This document shows, piece after piece, positions 1 through 8,500 of a stretch of DNA of 64,000 nt. Position 1 is the first letter of the stretch, and each line of letters opens with the position of its first letter. Position numbers and translations under genes: made by a program. The stretch covers positions 3,436-67,435 of the forward strand of contig JAYWGO010000080.1 in NCBI GenBank assembly GCA_043778205.1, written 5' to 3'. Origin of the DNA: JAAFIP01 sp043778205 (GTDB lineage: Bacteria; Pseudomonadota; Gammaproteobacteria; Burkholderiales; Burkholderiaceae_C). The notes below the pieces were generated by a model. The model worked only from the letters and a program-made list of their open reading frames with translations. It did no database searches and was not told the origin of the DNA.

Positions 1-1307
1 CACAGGTCGCTCAGTTCGCGCTCGTCCAGTTCCACCAGTGTGGCTATTTCGCGCATAAGCTGGCGTTTAAGCGCGCCGTCGGGCAGGGGCAGCCACAGCG
101 GTTTGGCCTGCGCGGCAAAGCGGGCGCGGCCTTCGGCTTCTTGCAGGTCGCAGCCGTCTCTGGCCGCGTCAATTAAAAAGCGGCTCAGGGGCACGGCCTC
201 GCTGATGCAGCGGGCAAACGCGTCGGCCCCGTGTTCGCGCACAAAGCTGTCGGGGTCGTGCTCGGCGGGCAGGAATAAAAACTTGGCGGTGCGCGTGTCA
301 GTCGCAAAGGGAATGGCCCCGTCCAGCGCTTTGCGCGCTGCGCGCCGGCCTGCGCCATCGCCATCAAAGCTGAACACCACATGGTCGGTAAAGCGAAACA
401 GCTTTTGCACATGGTCAGTAGTGCAGGCGGTGCCCAATGTGGCCACTGCGTTGGGAAAGCCCAGCTGGGCCAGGGCCACCACGTCCATGTAGCCTTCGGT
501 AACCAGCACATAGCCCGATTTTTGCAGTGCAGCCCGCGCCTCAAACAGGCCGTACAGCTCACGGCCTTTGCTAAAAACCGGGGTTTCGGGCGAGTTTAAA
601 TACTTAGGCTCGCCTTTGTCCAGCACCCGGCCACCAAAGCCGATGGTCTCGCCTTTGACGTTGCGGATGGGGAACATCACCCGGTCTCGAAAGCGGTCGT
701 ACTTTTTTTTCTCGCCCTCGGGCTGGTTGTCATCTTGGGGTTTTTCTATCACCAAGCCGCTTTCCACCAGCAGGGGGTCGTCGTAGTCAGGAAACACGCT
801 GGCCAGGCTGCGCCAGCCTTCGGGCGAGTAGCCCAGCGCGTACTGCTTGGCAATCTCGCCGGTCAGGCCGCGCTGGCGAAAGTAGGCCTTGCCGCGCTCA
901 GAGTCTTTAAGCTGTTCGCGGTAAGCGTCAGAGGCTTTAAGCAGCACCTCGGTGAGTGAAGCTTGGCGGGTTTTAACCTGCGCATCGCGGGCGCGGTCTT
1001 GCGGGCTGCGCTCGTCTTCGGGCACCTGTAGCCCCAAGGTTTGGGCCAGGTCTTTGATAGCCTCTATGAAGCTCATGCCGTTGTGCTCCATCATGAAGCT
1101 TAGGGCGTTGCCGTTTTTGCCGCAGCCAAAGCAGTGGTAGAACTGTTTGGTGGGGCTGACGCTGAATGAGGGCGATTTTTCACCATGAAAAGGGCACAGG
1201 CCGGAGTAGTTGGCCCCGGTTTTTTTAAGCTGCACATGGCGGCCCACAATTTCTACCACGTCGGCACGGGCGATGAGTTCTTGAATAAAGCTATTGGGAA
1301 TGGCCAT
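1..1307 (-). CDS. dnaG: DNA primase, N-terminal part (cut by window edge)
   Basis: Read on the minus strand, the protein starts MAIPNSFIQELIARADVVEI, the usual DnaG opening. A CHC2 zinc finger follows (CPFH, then about 17 residues on, CFGC) at about residues 40-65. DnaG makes the RNA primers for lagging-strand synthesis at the replication fork. About 435 codons lie in the window. The C-terminal helicase-binding part lies beyond the left edge, so its integrity cannot be judged. The ATG at 1307 is the first one before the conserved start. No stop or frameshift was seen in the part read. Confidence is high from the zinc finger and N-terminus. Confidence 0.93.
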   Translation of the reverse strand, partial: MAIPNSFIQELIARADVVEIVGRHVQLKKTGANYSGLCPFHGEKSPSFSVSPTKQFYHCFGCGKNGNALSFMMEHNGMSFIEAIKDLAQTLGLQVPEDERSPQDRARDAQVKTRQASLTEVLLKASDAYREQLKDSERGKAYFRQRGLTGEIAKQYALGYSPEGWRSLASVFPDYDDPLLVESGLVIEKPQDDNQPEGEKKKYDRFRDRVMFPIRNVKGETIGFGGRVLDKGEPKYLNSPETPVFSKGRELYGLFEARAALQKSGYVLVTEGYMDVVALAQLGFPNAVATLGTACTTDHVQKLFRFTDHVVFSFDGDGAGRRAARKALDGAIPFATDTRTAKFLFLPAEHDPDSFVREHGADAFARCISEAVPLSRFLIDAARDGCDLQEAEGRARFAAQAKPLWLPLPDGALKRQLMREIATLVELDERELSDL

Positions 1308-1376
1308 AAACGCTAGTGTAGAAGGTCTGGCTGTGTGATTTGGCGTGTGCGCTAGCGTGCAGGTGCTGCACGCTAT

Positions 1377-1435
1377 GTTATTAATAGCTGCTTGTGCAGC
1401 ATTTCCTTGGGCGAGAGGGCTAAAACGCTGAAAAA
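1377..1435 (+). repeat. Dispersed two-hairpin repeat, copy R1
   Basis: This is a full copy of the family found throughout the window. The core is AGCTGCTTGTGCAGC, then ATTTCCTTGGGC and an AT-rich tail. The first hairpin is GCTGC-TTGT-GCAGC; the second (GGGC-n-GCCC) is imperfect here. It lies between dnaG and the 7TM sensor gene, both on the minus strand. Confidence 0.8.
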
Positions 1436-1471
1436 CAGTAAATACACAAAATACAGTGGTTAAAGCGGTGA

Positions 1472-3301
1472 TTAGGAGGTTTTATCTGAAGATACTTCTA
1501 CCGCATGGGCCCAAAAATTACTCAAATCTGAATCATTGACCTTAACTTTGGCCAAGGCTGCCCGCTTGGCTACAAAGCGAATGTTGCGCCTGTCCCAGCC
1601 TTGCGCCTCGTTAAATTTGCTTAGCAAAGCATGGTGCACTTGGTGCCAATCTAAAGGCAACGATGCGCTGGAGCAGGTGACTATCCTGGCGCGCAGAGGA
1701 AAGTCGGTTTTAAGTTCCTGGCTTAAAACGTGGATTTGCGCTACTGCACGGATGAGACGGTTTTGCAGTTCATCGCCCATCGATGCGGCGGGCATAAGGA
1801 TGGCATATACGTTATGGTTGACTTTTGCGTACACATCTTCGTGGCGGAACACGCTGCGCAGCACCCGCACCACACTTTGGCTGCTGGGGGCTTGGCTGCG
1901 CCCCAGCCCAAGCAAGCTGGGCGCGCCTGGCTGGGTGATTTCAACATACACCACCACCATCTTAAATTGTCGCGCGCAAGCTTGCTCCCACAGGGGCTGG
2001 GCATGTTCAGCCAAGGCGCGGGGCAGCACAAAGCCGGTCAGTGGGTCAAGCTGCTTGCGCACAATATGGCTTATTTTTTGTGCATCGCGCGCTTTGGCGC
2101 GCAGCATCAGGGCCAGTAGCAGTACCGGAACCTCAAAAGCCAAGCAGTAAAGTGACCAGTAGTAGCCCACTAGCGCACGCGGCAGCATGCCAAACCCATC
2201 TAAAGTCGTAGCTGCAATCAGTGTAGCCAACGGCAAGTAGGCCAGCATCCACAGCTTGGCGGACAGCTCACCTTGGCGCAGTCTGGCGCCTACTATGCCT
2301 ACGATCACTACCCAGTTGACCAGTAATGCGCCCATAAAAACGCTGGTAAAAACTCCAAGATTTTTGCTTACGATCAGTGTGACGATGCTGCCTGCAGTTA
2401 AGCTAGCGCAGGCCCACGCTACCAAGGTAAAGGGTGCCCACAGCTTTTGCGGTTTGAAAGTCACATAGCAAAACCCCGTTTGCGCTAGCAGGCATAGCAG
2501 CAAGCAGACATGGATAGACATTTCTGGCCAGCGACTGCTGCCAGGCCACAGTAGGTAGTTGCCCAAACCGGTATACGCTGCTGCGGTAAGCGCGGCCAAA
2601 AGGGCGTACACGCTGTACCAAGCGTAAGCCGTGTCGCGGTAGACAGCTGCCAAGCAGGCACTTATAAAGGCCATGCACAGCACAAATATTAGAATTAAGC
2701 CACTTAGTCCAAGGTGCTTTAGGTTGTCGCTTTGGCTGTCTAGCGCGTTGGCTACTTGCAACGGGAAATTAACCGCAACTTCGTTGGTGATTTTAAGAAA
2801 TACCATCTGCTCGCCTGCCGCCAGCGCTGGCAATACAAACTGCGGGTGCAAGCCGCGCAAAGGCCATTGGGTGCTGGGAACCATGTCTCCAGCCGCCTGC
2901 ACAGGCTGCGCAGCCAACGCTGCAGGCCCAGAGCCCGGTGCAGTGGGCAGATGCAGCTCGACACGGTTGATATAAGGCTTGGGCAGCTTGACAGTCCAGC
3001 CCTGTGCGGGTGCGCTGACAGACAGCTGCAGTTGCACCCACATAGCATTGCCATCTTTCAAAGGGTAGGTTATTTTGGGATCGAAATTTTGCCATTGGTC
3101 AGCGGGCAGGGCCTGCGCATTGGCCAGCGTGCTTTGCACTGGCGCAATCCAAGCCAGTGTGCGCAGCACCTCTACCGCAGCAGTGCTGTTATGTGCCATG
3201 GCCCCGCTAGCGTGCAGGCTAGCGATCAGCAACAGGCATACATGGGCAGTGCGTTTGAATAAATTGCGCAGTAACAGTGCAATTAAAGGTGAGGCGAACA
3301 T
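1472..3301 (-). CDS. 7TM-DISM membrane sensor with degenerate GGDEF domain
   Basis: The protein has about 609 residues. A signal peptide is followed by a periplasmic beta-rich region of about 150 residues (7TMR-DISMED2-like), seven hydrophobic segments between about residues 200 and 410, and a C-terminal cytoplasmic domain. That domain opens with DPLTGF, the usual start of a diguanylate cyclase (GGDEF) domain. Where GGDEF should stand, after RHEDVYAKV, the sequence reads NHNVY, so catalysis and the normal metal site are lost. It is probably a signal-input membrane protein whose output domain now binds ligand or protein only. I use the ATG at 3301; a TTG at 3316 is also in frame, and neither has a strong ribosome binding site. 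The ligand is unknown. Confidence 0.75.
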   Translation of the reverse strand: MFASPLIALLLRNLFKRTAHVCLLLIASLHASGAMAHNSTAAVEVLRTLAWIAPVQSTLANAQALPADQWQNFDPKITYPLKDGNAMWVQLQLSVSAPAQGWTVKLPKPYINRVELHLPTAPGSGPAALAAQPVQAAGDMVPSTQWPLRGLHPQFVLPALAAGEQMVFLKITNEVAVNFPLQVANALDSQSDNLKHLGLSGLILIFVLCMAFISACLAAVYRDTAYAWYSVYALLAALTAAAYTGLGNYLLWPGSSRWPEMSIHVCLLLCLLAQTGFCYVTFKPQKLWAPFTLVAWACASLTAGSIVTLIVSKNLGVFTSVFMGALLVNWVVIVGIVGARLRQGELSAKLWMLAYLPLATLIAATTLDGFGMLPRALVGYYWSLYCLAFEVPVLLLALMLRAKARDAQKISHIVRKQLDPLTGFVLPRALAEHAQPLWEQACARQFKMVVVYVEITQPGAPSLLGLGRSQAPSSQSVVRVLRSVFRHEDVYAKVNHNVYAILMPAASMGDELQNRLIRAVAQIHVLSQELKTDFPLRARIVTCSSASLPLDWHQVHHALLSKFNEAQGWDRRNIRFVAKRAALAKVKVNDSDLSNFWAHAVEVSSDKTS

Positions 3302-3564
3302 GGAACAGGTAAACAAGGCGGGCTAACAATGGAAAACTAACATAGGCATGCTAACAATAGCGCGCCAGCAAAGTAACAATGTGTACTGGCCCCATGCCAG
3401 TCGCGCTTAATGCTTGGCCCGTGGGCAGTCCGCACACTAACGGTGCACGCACTGTGCATGTGGATGCATAGTACTTTATTATGCTTTGGTGATTGAGGCT
3501 GCGATCCGCAGCGGTCTCAATAGTGGCCTGAGCCCGCAACAAAAAATGAATTTATGCGACTTAT
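3302..3564. other. Intergenic segment between the sensor gene and mltD
   Basis: About 260 bases without a gene. It must hold the promoter of the sensor gene (near 3320-3400) and the end of the mltD transcript. A hairpin at about 3492-3522 (ATTGAG-GCTGCG paired with CGCAGC and CTCAAT) could end mltD transcription, but it lacks a clear T-run. The word GCTAACAAT occurs twice (about 3321 and 3349). Confidence 0.4.
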
Positions 3565-5334
3565 TCAACGTTTACGTGGTTTTTTGACGGTCGCGGAAGA
3601 TGCTTTGGCTGCGCGTACTGTGCTAGGTTTTGCGGCTTTGGTACGGGCCTGGGTGCTGGCCTTGGCCACTTTGCCGCCGCGCGCCGCTTTGCCAGCGCCC
3701 CGCGTTTGCTTAGGTAAATACAGCACCACCACCTGTTTGGCCTTAAAGCTGCCGTTGGCGCTGGTTTTGTTCCAGCTTGCCAGCGAGGCTGCGCTAACCT
3801 TGTAGCGGGCGGCGATGTGGGCCACGGTGTCGGCTTTGCGCAGTTTGACGCTTTGCTTAACCAAGACAATCTCTGGCGCCAAGCTGATTTGGCCGTTGTC
3901 GGCCACTTGCTCGGTGACATCCTTTTGCTGTGATGCACCGCGCGGTACCAGCAGGGTGGAGCCGGCTTTGATCAGCATGCGCGGCGGGATGCGGTTGATC
4001 TCCCGAAACTGGACCTCAAGCATGCCCACACGCCGGGCAGCGTCTGCAGCTTTCATGGTGGTGGGGGCGGTCCATACCGTCCAGCCAGCGGTTTGGCCAT
4101 TGTGGATAGACAGGTTGCGCTCAAAAATACCTGCGTTGTCCCAGGGCAGCAAAATTTGCTTGGTGAGTGATGCAAAGAGCACCGGTTTGTTGGCCGAGGG
4201 GTTGAGCTGTTTAAAGTCGTCAAGTTTGATCTCAGCCAGCTTGGCGGCCAAGGCTACGTCCAAATCACGCGCCAGCGGTACGCTTTGAAAATACGGGTGG
4301 TTCGGAATCTCGGGCAAGGCGGTGTTAAACAGCGAGGGGGTGAGCACGATGTTTTTTACCGCCTGCAGCTTGGGCACGTAGTTGCGCGTCTCATTGGGCA
4401 TATTCAGGTCGAGGTAGCCTACGCCTAAACCGTCTTTGGTATTTTTGTTGATGGCACGCTGCACCGAGCCTTCGCCCCAGTTGTAGGCGGCCAGGGCCAG
4501 GTGCCAGTCGCCAAACATGCGGTGCAGCTTTTGCAGGTAGTCTAGTGCGGCGCGGGTAGACGCTAATACGTCGCGCCGGTCGTCGCGAAAGATGTTTTGT
4601 TTAAGCGAAAAATCGCGCCCTGTAGCGGGCATAAACTGCCACATGCCTGCGGCTTTGGCGCTAGAGACCGCCTGTGGGTTAAAGGCGCTTTCAATAAAAG
4701 GCAGCAGGGCCAGTTCGGTGGGCATGTTGCGCCGCTCTAGCTCTTCAACGATGTGGTAGAGGTATTTGTTAGACCGCTCGGTCATGCGGGTGATGTAGCT
4801 GGCGCGGCTGGCGTACCACTGCTCTTGGCTGGCGACCAGGTCGCTTTGCAGGTTGGGCATGGCGTAGCCACGGCGAATGCGGGCCCACAGGTCGGCATCG
4901 TTGGTGGGGCGGGTGGCTACCAGAGGCGGTTCTTCAGCCGCAGTGGGGGCAGCAGCAGGGGGCGTTGTTACAGGCGCGGAAGGAACTGTAGGTTTTGCAA
5001 CGGGTTGCGCCGGCGCGGTGGATTCGGCTTTTGCAGGTGCGCCGCTAGCGGGCGCACTGGCTGCGGGTGCGTTGGTAGCGGGGCTGCTGGTAGCAGGGCC
5101 GCCCAAAGCAGGCCGCACAATAATCGCCGGGCTGGCATCCACCACAGGGGCGGGTGCTTGTTTGTCAGCAGGGTTGCCGGCAGTGGTTTGGGCTAAGCCC
5201 TGGCTAGCCAAGCCCAGTAGCGCGGCTGCCAAGATAAAGGCTGGCATCCTGTGATTGCGGTTACTGTCGCAAGGGTGCAGTTGGCTGCTTGGCTCTGCAA
5301 ACTTAAGGGGTTGAGGGCGTGCATAAAAGTTCAT
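3565..5334 (-). CDS. mltD: Membrane-bound lytic murein transglycosylase D with LysM
   Basis: MltD-type lytic transglycosylases cleave the MurNAc-GlcNAc bond of peptidoglycan to give 1,6-anhydro ends. The SLT (GH23) domain lies at about residues 190-310. It carries the catalytic Glu in LALLPFIESAFNP, followed by AGMWQFMPATGRDF and the LALAAYNWGEG motif. A proline/alanine-rich linker of about 90 residues separates it from the signal sequence, and LysM-type repeats (such as KADTVAHIAARYKV) and a very basic tail follow. I chose the ATG at 5334 because it overlaps the gloB stop (TGATG), suggesting coupled translation. An in-frame ATG at 5352 lies inside gloB, and one at 5247 directly precedes an ideal signal peptide (ILAAALLGLASQGLAQ). 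Family and function are secure; the exact start is not. Confidence 0.9.
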   Translation of the reverse strand: MNFYARPQPLKFAEPSSQLHPCDSNRNHRMPAFILAAALLGLASQGLAQTTAGNPADKQAPAPVVDASPAIIVRPALGGPATSSPATNAPAASAPASGAPAKAESTAPAQPVAKPTVPSAPVTTPPAAAPTAAEEPPLVATRPTNDADLWARIRRGYAMPNLQSDLVASQEQWYASRASYITRMTERSNKYLYHIVEELERRNMPTELALLPFIESAFNPQAVSSAKAAGMWQFMPATGRDFSLKQNIFRDDRRDVLASTRAALDYLQKLHRMFGDWHLALAAYNWGEGSVQRAINKNTKDGLGVGYLDLNMPNETRNYVPKLQAVKNIVLTPSLFNTALPEIPNHPYFQSVPLARDLDVALAAKLAEIKLDDFKQLNPSANKPVLFASLTKQILLPWDNAGIFERNLSIHNGQTAGWTVWTAPTTMKAADAARRVGMLEVQFREINRIPPRMLIKAGSTLLVPRGASQQKDVTEQVADNGQISLAPEIVLVKQSVKLRKADTVAHIAARYKVSAASLASWNKTSANGSFKAKQVVVLYLPKQTRGAGKAARGGKVAKASTQARTKAAKPSTVRAAKASSATVKKPRKR

Positions 5335-6107
5335 CAAAAGCTGTTTTTCCATTGGCGAATGGCCGTAAACACGCCTAGCGTGTCGTGGGCATTAGGGTCA
5401 AATTGTTGGGCCGATTGAATTACTTCGGGTTCGGTGCTGCGCAAAAAAGGGTTGATCAGCTGCTCCAGCGCAATGCTGCTGGGCAGGGTGCTGTCACCCC
5501 GCGCGCGCAGCTTGGCGCAGTCAAGCTCGTATTGAGCCAGCGCAGCGTTATTAGGTTCCACCGCGCGGGCAAAACGCAGGTTAGACAGTGTGTATTCGTG
5601 GGTGCAGCACACGCGGGTGCTGCCGGGCAGGGCAGCCAGCTGGCCTAGCGAGTGCAGCATTTGCGCCGGGCTGCCTTCAAACAGTCGCCCACAGCCGCCA
5701 GAAAACAGTGTGTCGCCGCAAAACAGCAGCGGTGCTTGTATGTCTAACGGTGCTGCGCAGTAGTAGGCAATATGCCCAGCAGTGTGGCCCGGCACGCCGA
5801 TCACCTCAAAAGTATGGCCCAGGGCTAGCACTGTGTCGCCGTGGCTTAAGCGGCGAATCGGCTCAGGCATGGTTTCACGTTCGGGCCCATACACCCTGGC
5901 TTGGCAAGCATCTCGCAGGGCTGCTACGCCGCCGGTATGGTCAGCGTGGTGGTGCGTGACTAGAATGGTGTCCAGTTGCAACGACAAGCGCGACAGGGCA
6001 TCCAACACCACGCTTGCGTCGCCAGGGTCTACCACCATGGCCCTGCGGTCGTCGTGCAGCATCCAAATGTAGTTGTCGGTAAACGCGGGTAGGGCAATAA
6101 GCTTCAT
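5334..6107 (-). CDS. gloB: Hydroxyacylglutathione hydrolase (glyoxalase II)
   Basis: The protein has 257 residues with the metallo-beta-lactamase fold. The zinc motif THHHADHTGG is near residue 52, with further ligands in VPGHTAGH and CTHEYTLSN. It hydrolyses S-lactoylglutathione to D-lactate and glutathione, the second step of methylglyoxal detoxification in the cytoplasm. The start MKLIALPAFTDNYIWML matches family starts. Its ATG overlaps the ATG of the divergent methyltransferase within a single CATG, so its promoter must lie inside that neighbour. It is probably co-transcribed with mltD, whose start overlaps the gloB stop. Confidence 0.96.
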   Translation of the reverse strand: MKLIALPAFTDNYIWMLHDDRRAMVVDPGDASVVLDALSRLSLQLDTILVTHHHADHTGGVAALRDACQARVYGPERETMPEPIRRLSHGDTVLALGHTFEVIGVPGHTAGHIAYYCAAPLDIQAPLLFCGDTLFSGGCGRLFEGSPAQMLHSLGQLAALPGSTRVCCTHEYTLSNLRFARAVEPNNAALAQYELDCAKLRARGDSTLPSSIALEQLINPFLRSTEPEVIQSAQQFDPNAHDTLGVFTAIRQWKNSF

Positions 6108-6888
6108 GGTTGATCAAATTATAGGTTTGCAAGATACCACTTTGCAAAATTGGCTGCTTACACCACCGGGGCAGTATTTACTGCAATGGGAGCGTGCCCA
6201 AATAGACGCGGCCGTGGCCGACGTGTTTGGCTACCACGCCCTGCAGCTTGGCTGGAGCGATATTGCGGGCCTGCAGGCCAACCGCATGCCGCACCAATGG
6301 CTGGCCTTGGGCCATGCAGGGCCGGGTTCTTCAACCTCTCTGGTGTGCGACTTCTCTGCCCTGCCGTTTGCCGAAGCCAGCCTGGACTTGCTGGTGATGC
6401 CCCACACGCTAGAGTTCAGCCTAGACCCGCATGCCACCCTGCGCGAGGCCGCCCGCGTGCTGGTGCCCGAGGGCCGGGTGGTTATTTGTGGGCTTAACCC
6501 CACCAGTTTGTGGGGCTGGCGCCAACAGCGGGGGCGCATGGCCATCAAAGCAGGCATAGGCAGCCTGTATTTGCCCGACAGCGGCGACATGATTGGCTAC
6601 TGGCGGCTGCGCGACTGGCTGCGCCTGCTGAGCTTTGAAGTTGAATCGGGCAGCTTTGGCTGCTACCGCCCCGCCGTGCGCAGCCAAAGCTGGCTAGACC
6701 GCACCGCCTGGATGGACACACTGGGCGCGCGCTACTGGCCTATCTTGGGCGCTGCCTATTGCATTACAGCCGTCAAGCGCGTGCGCGGCATGCGCATGTT
6801 AGGCCCCGCCTGGAAAAAAGCCCCCCGCATGGCCACCGCGCCCGCAGCCATAGCCCCACGCGCGCAGGCCAAGCGCAATGAAAGTTAG
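6106..6888 (+). CDS. SAM-dependent methyltransferase (class I)
   Basis: The protein has about 260 residues. The typical motif I is weak, but VMPHTLEFSLDPHATLREAARVL and GRVVICGLNPTSLWGW match the post-motif regions of methyltransferase-11-type enzymes. It belongs to the group usually found beside gloB and rnhA in Burkholderiales. The substrate is unknown. The start MVDQIIGLQDTTLQNWLLTP fits this group (tandem W-L-TPPG motif), so I use the ATG at 6106, not the TTG at 6073. It is divergent from gloB with overlapping start codons. Function beyond methyl transfer is not predicted. Confidence 0.8.
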   Translation: MVDQIIGLQDTTLQNWLLTPPGQYLLQWERAQIDAAVADVFGYHALQLGWSDIAGLQANRMPHQWLALGHAGPGSSTSLVCDFSALPFAEASLDLLVMPHTLEFSLDPHATLREAARVLVPEGRVVICGLNPTSLWGWRQQRGRMAIKAGIGSLYLPDSGDMIGYWRLRDWLRLLSFEVESGSFGCYRPAVRSQSWLDRTAWMDTLGARYWPILGAAYCITAVKRVRGMRMLGPAWKKAPRMATAPAAIAPRAQAKRNES

Positions 6889-6911
6889 ACTAACAGCATT
6901 CTATTGACTCT

Positions 6912-6969
6912 CAATTTAATAGCTGCTCGTGCAGCATTTATTTGGGCTGTAGCGCTAAAACATTAAAAT
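6912..6969 (+). repeat. Dispersed two-hairpin repeat, copy R2
   Basis: It reads TTTAATAGCTGCTCGTGCAG, then CATTTATTTGGGC and a tail ending in CATTAAAATT. It lies at the convergent 3' ends of the methyltransferase and SIMPL genes and reaches the SIMPL stop codon. It could act as a terminator-like structure here. Confidence 0.75.
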
Positions 6970-7721
6970 TACTCAATGCTGTAAACAATCGTTACCACAA
7001 CACGTGCTGTCTTATCAATGGTTGATTTATCGTATTTACCACCATAGCTATCGTCAGGAACTTCGCCGCCAACAGGCAGGATGTAAAACGAGCCTTGATT
7101 AGCTGACTTCATTGCGCCAACTTTCACGTTATCTTGCTTGACAAATTCAGTTGCACGATCGCGTGCGTTTTTGGTGGCATCGGAAATAAGTGACATTTTG
7201 ATAGCTTCCAAATCGCCCACCAGGTAGTTGGGTGCTTGCGCAAAAACCTGGGAATTTGCTGCGCGCAATTGCAAAAATGCTTTGTTGGCTTCGGTAATTT
7301 TGGCCAAGTCTTTGCTGGTCACCCGTATACCTTGGGTAGCCTTAAAGCCTCTTTGCACTTGGCGCGGCGTTTCTTTAATGAATACTTCCTCAAAATGAGG
7401 GTTTAAATCCTCCAGATCCACCGTCCAGGTGCTTTCGTCCAAACCTTGTTTGGTTAAAAAACTGTCAAGCACTTTGCGCTCGGCGGCTAATTTTTTTAAA
7501 GCTTGGTCTTCAGTAGCCGCAATAACCCCCACACCCACCACCCACTCCGCACGGTCCGCCTTAATAGGTTTTTCGGCCAAGCCTTTGACTGATATGGACT
7601 GACTACCCGCCACCGCGCGCTTGGCTTGAACACCCAATATAAACGCCGCACTGGCCATGCCCACGGCCAGCAGCAAGCCTAAAATCATCATGGGTTTTGA
7701 ATAGTCATTGCTCTGTGCCAT
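6969..7721 (-). CDS. SIMPL domain-containing (DUF541) periplasmic protein
   Basis: The protein has 250 residues. An N-terminal anchor (MMILGLLLAVGMASAAFILG) is followed by a SIMPL/DUF541 domain. Conserved pieces include SISVKGLAEKPIKADRAEW, GVIAATEDQALKKL and the C-terminal DATKNARDRATEFV and DKTARVVVTIVYSIE. Members sit in the cell envelope and have been linked to oxidative-stress protection and signalling, but have no firm biochemical function. It appears to be a single-gene unit, convergent with the methyltransferase. AT content is somewhat higher than its neighbours. Confidence 0.85.
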   Translation of the reverse strand: MAQSNDYSKPMMILGLLLAVGMASAAFILGVQAKRAVAGSQSISVKGLAEKPIKADRAEWVVGVGVIAATEDQALKKLAAERKVLDSFLTKQGLDESTWTVDLEDLNPHFEEVFIKETPRQVQRGFKATQGIRVTSKDLAKITEANKAFLQLRAANSQVFAQAPNYLVGDLEAIKMSLISDATKNARDRATEFVKQDNVKVGAMKSANQGSFYILPVGGEVPDDSYGGKYDKSTIDKTARVVVTIVYSIE

Positions 7722-7876
7722 GCTTTGTTTCCAAGAATTGGGTGGGTATAAAAATTAACCAGTATCGCTTTTGGCAATCTATTGATTTTCACTGCTTTTC
7801 CAAAATGCTTAAGCTTGTGGGTTGTAATCTACCAGCCGCAGCTTGCATCCTGCATGCGGAGTTGCATATTTTATAA

Positions 7877-7948
7877 AATAGTTAGCTATTAATTAAATAG
7901 CTAACTATTAAGCATTTACTTGGGCCATAGGCCTAAAACACTTAAAAC
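7877..7948 (+). repeat. Perfect palindrome fused to repeat copy R3
   Basis: Arms of 14 bases at 7877-7890 and 7896-7909 are perfect inverted copies (AATAGTTAGCTATT) around a 5-base loop. The right arm runs into a diverged copy of the dispersed repeat (CATTTACTTGGGCCATAGGC). It lies directly upstream of the rnhA start codon, so it would be in the rnhA leader. Confidence 0.7.
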
Positions 7949-7949
7949 T

Positions 7950-8393
7950 ATGAATACCATTGATATTTACACTGACGGCGCTTGCAAAGGCAATCCTGGG
8001 CCTGGCGGCTGGGGCGTACTGCTGAAATCGGGCGGTACCGAGAAAGAGCTTTTTGGCGGCGAGGCCAACACGACCAATAACCGCATGGAGATGATGGCGG
8101 TGATTCAGGCCTTAGAGGCGCTCAAGCGGCCATGCAAAGTGAACCTGTTTTTAGACAGCAAATACGTGCTGCAGGGCATTACCGAGTGGATTCACGGCTG
8201 GAAGGCGCGCGGCTGGCGCACCGCAAGTAAAGAGCCGGTAAAGAACGTGGAACTTTGGCAGCGTTTGGATGCCTTAGTAGCCAGTGGTGGACATGATATT
8301 GACTGGCGTTGGGTGAAAGGCCATGCGGGCGACCCTGGCAATGAGCGGGCCGACGCGCTGGCCAACAAAGGTGTGGCCAGCTTGCCGAGGTAA
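7950..8393 (+). CDS. rnhA: Ribonuclease HI
   Basis: The protein has 147 residues, the usual RNase HI length. It starts MNTIDIYTDGACKGNPGPGG, with the first catalytic Asp in YTDG. The catalytic Glu is in NNRMEMMAVIQAL, the next Asp in FLDSKYVLQGI, and the last Asp in NERADALANKG. It degrades the RNA strand of RNA-DNA hybrids. The ATG at 7950 is chosen because upstream in-frame codons fall in the repeat element and do not match the family. The repeat/palindrome ends two bases before the start and leaves no clear Shine-Dalgarno sequence. Confidence 0.95.
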   Translation: MNTIDIYTDGACKGNPGPGGWGVLLKSGGTEKELFGGEANTTNNRMEMMAVIQALEALKRPCKVNLFLDSKYVLQGITEWIHGWKARGWRTASKEPVKNVELWQRLDALVASGGHDIDWRWVKGHAGDPGNERADALANKGVASLPR

Positions 8394-8500
8394 AACTTTT
8401 GGCTGCACAGGTCTTTGTGCTGGCTTTCCCGTAGGTAAGTGTATTTTGAATTGGGTATATTGGAGCATATTGTTTCAAACCATAACCAGACAGCATTTTC

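Noticed and set aside
3492..3522. Strong terminator for mltD
   Set aside because: A hairpin exists, but there is no T-run next to it and the stem has a bulge, so I only list it in the intergenic entry.
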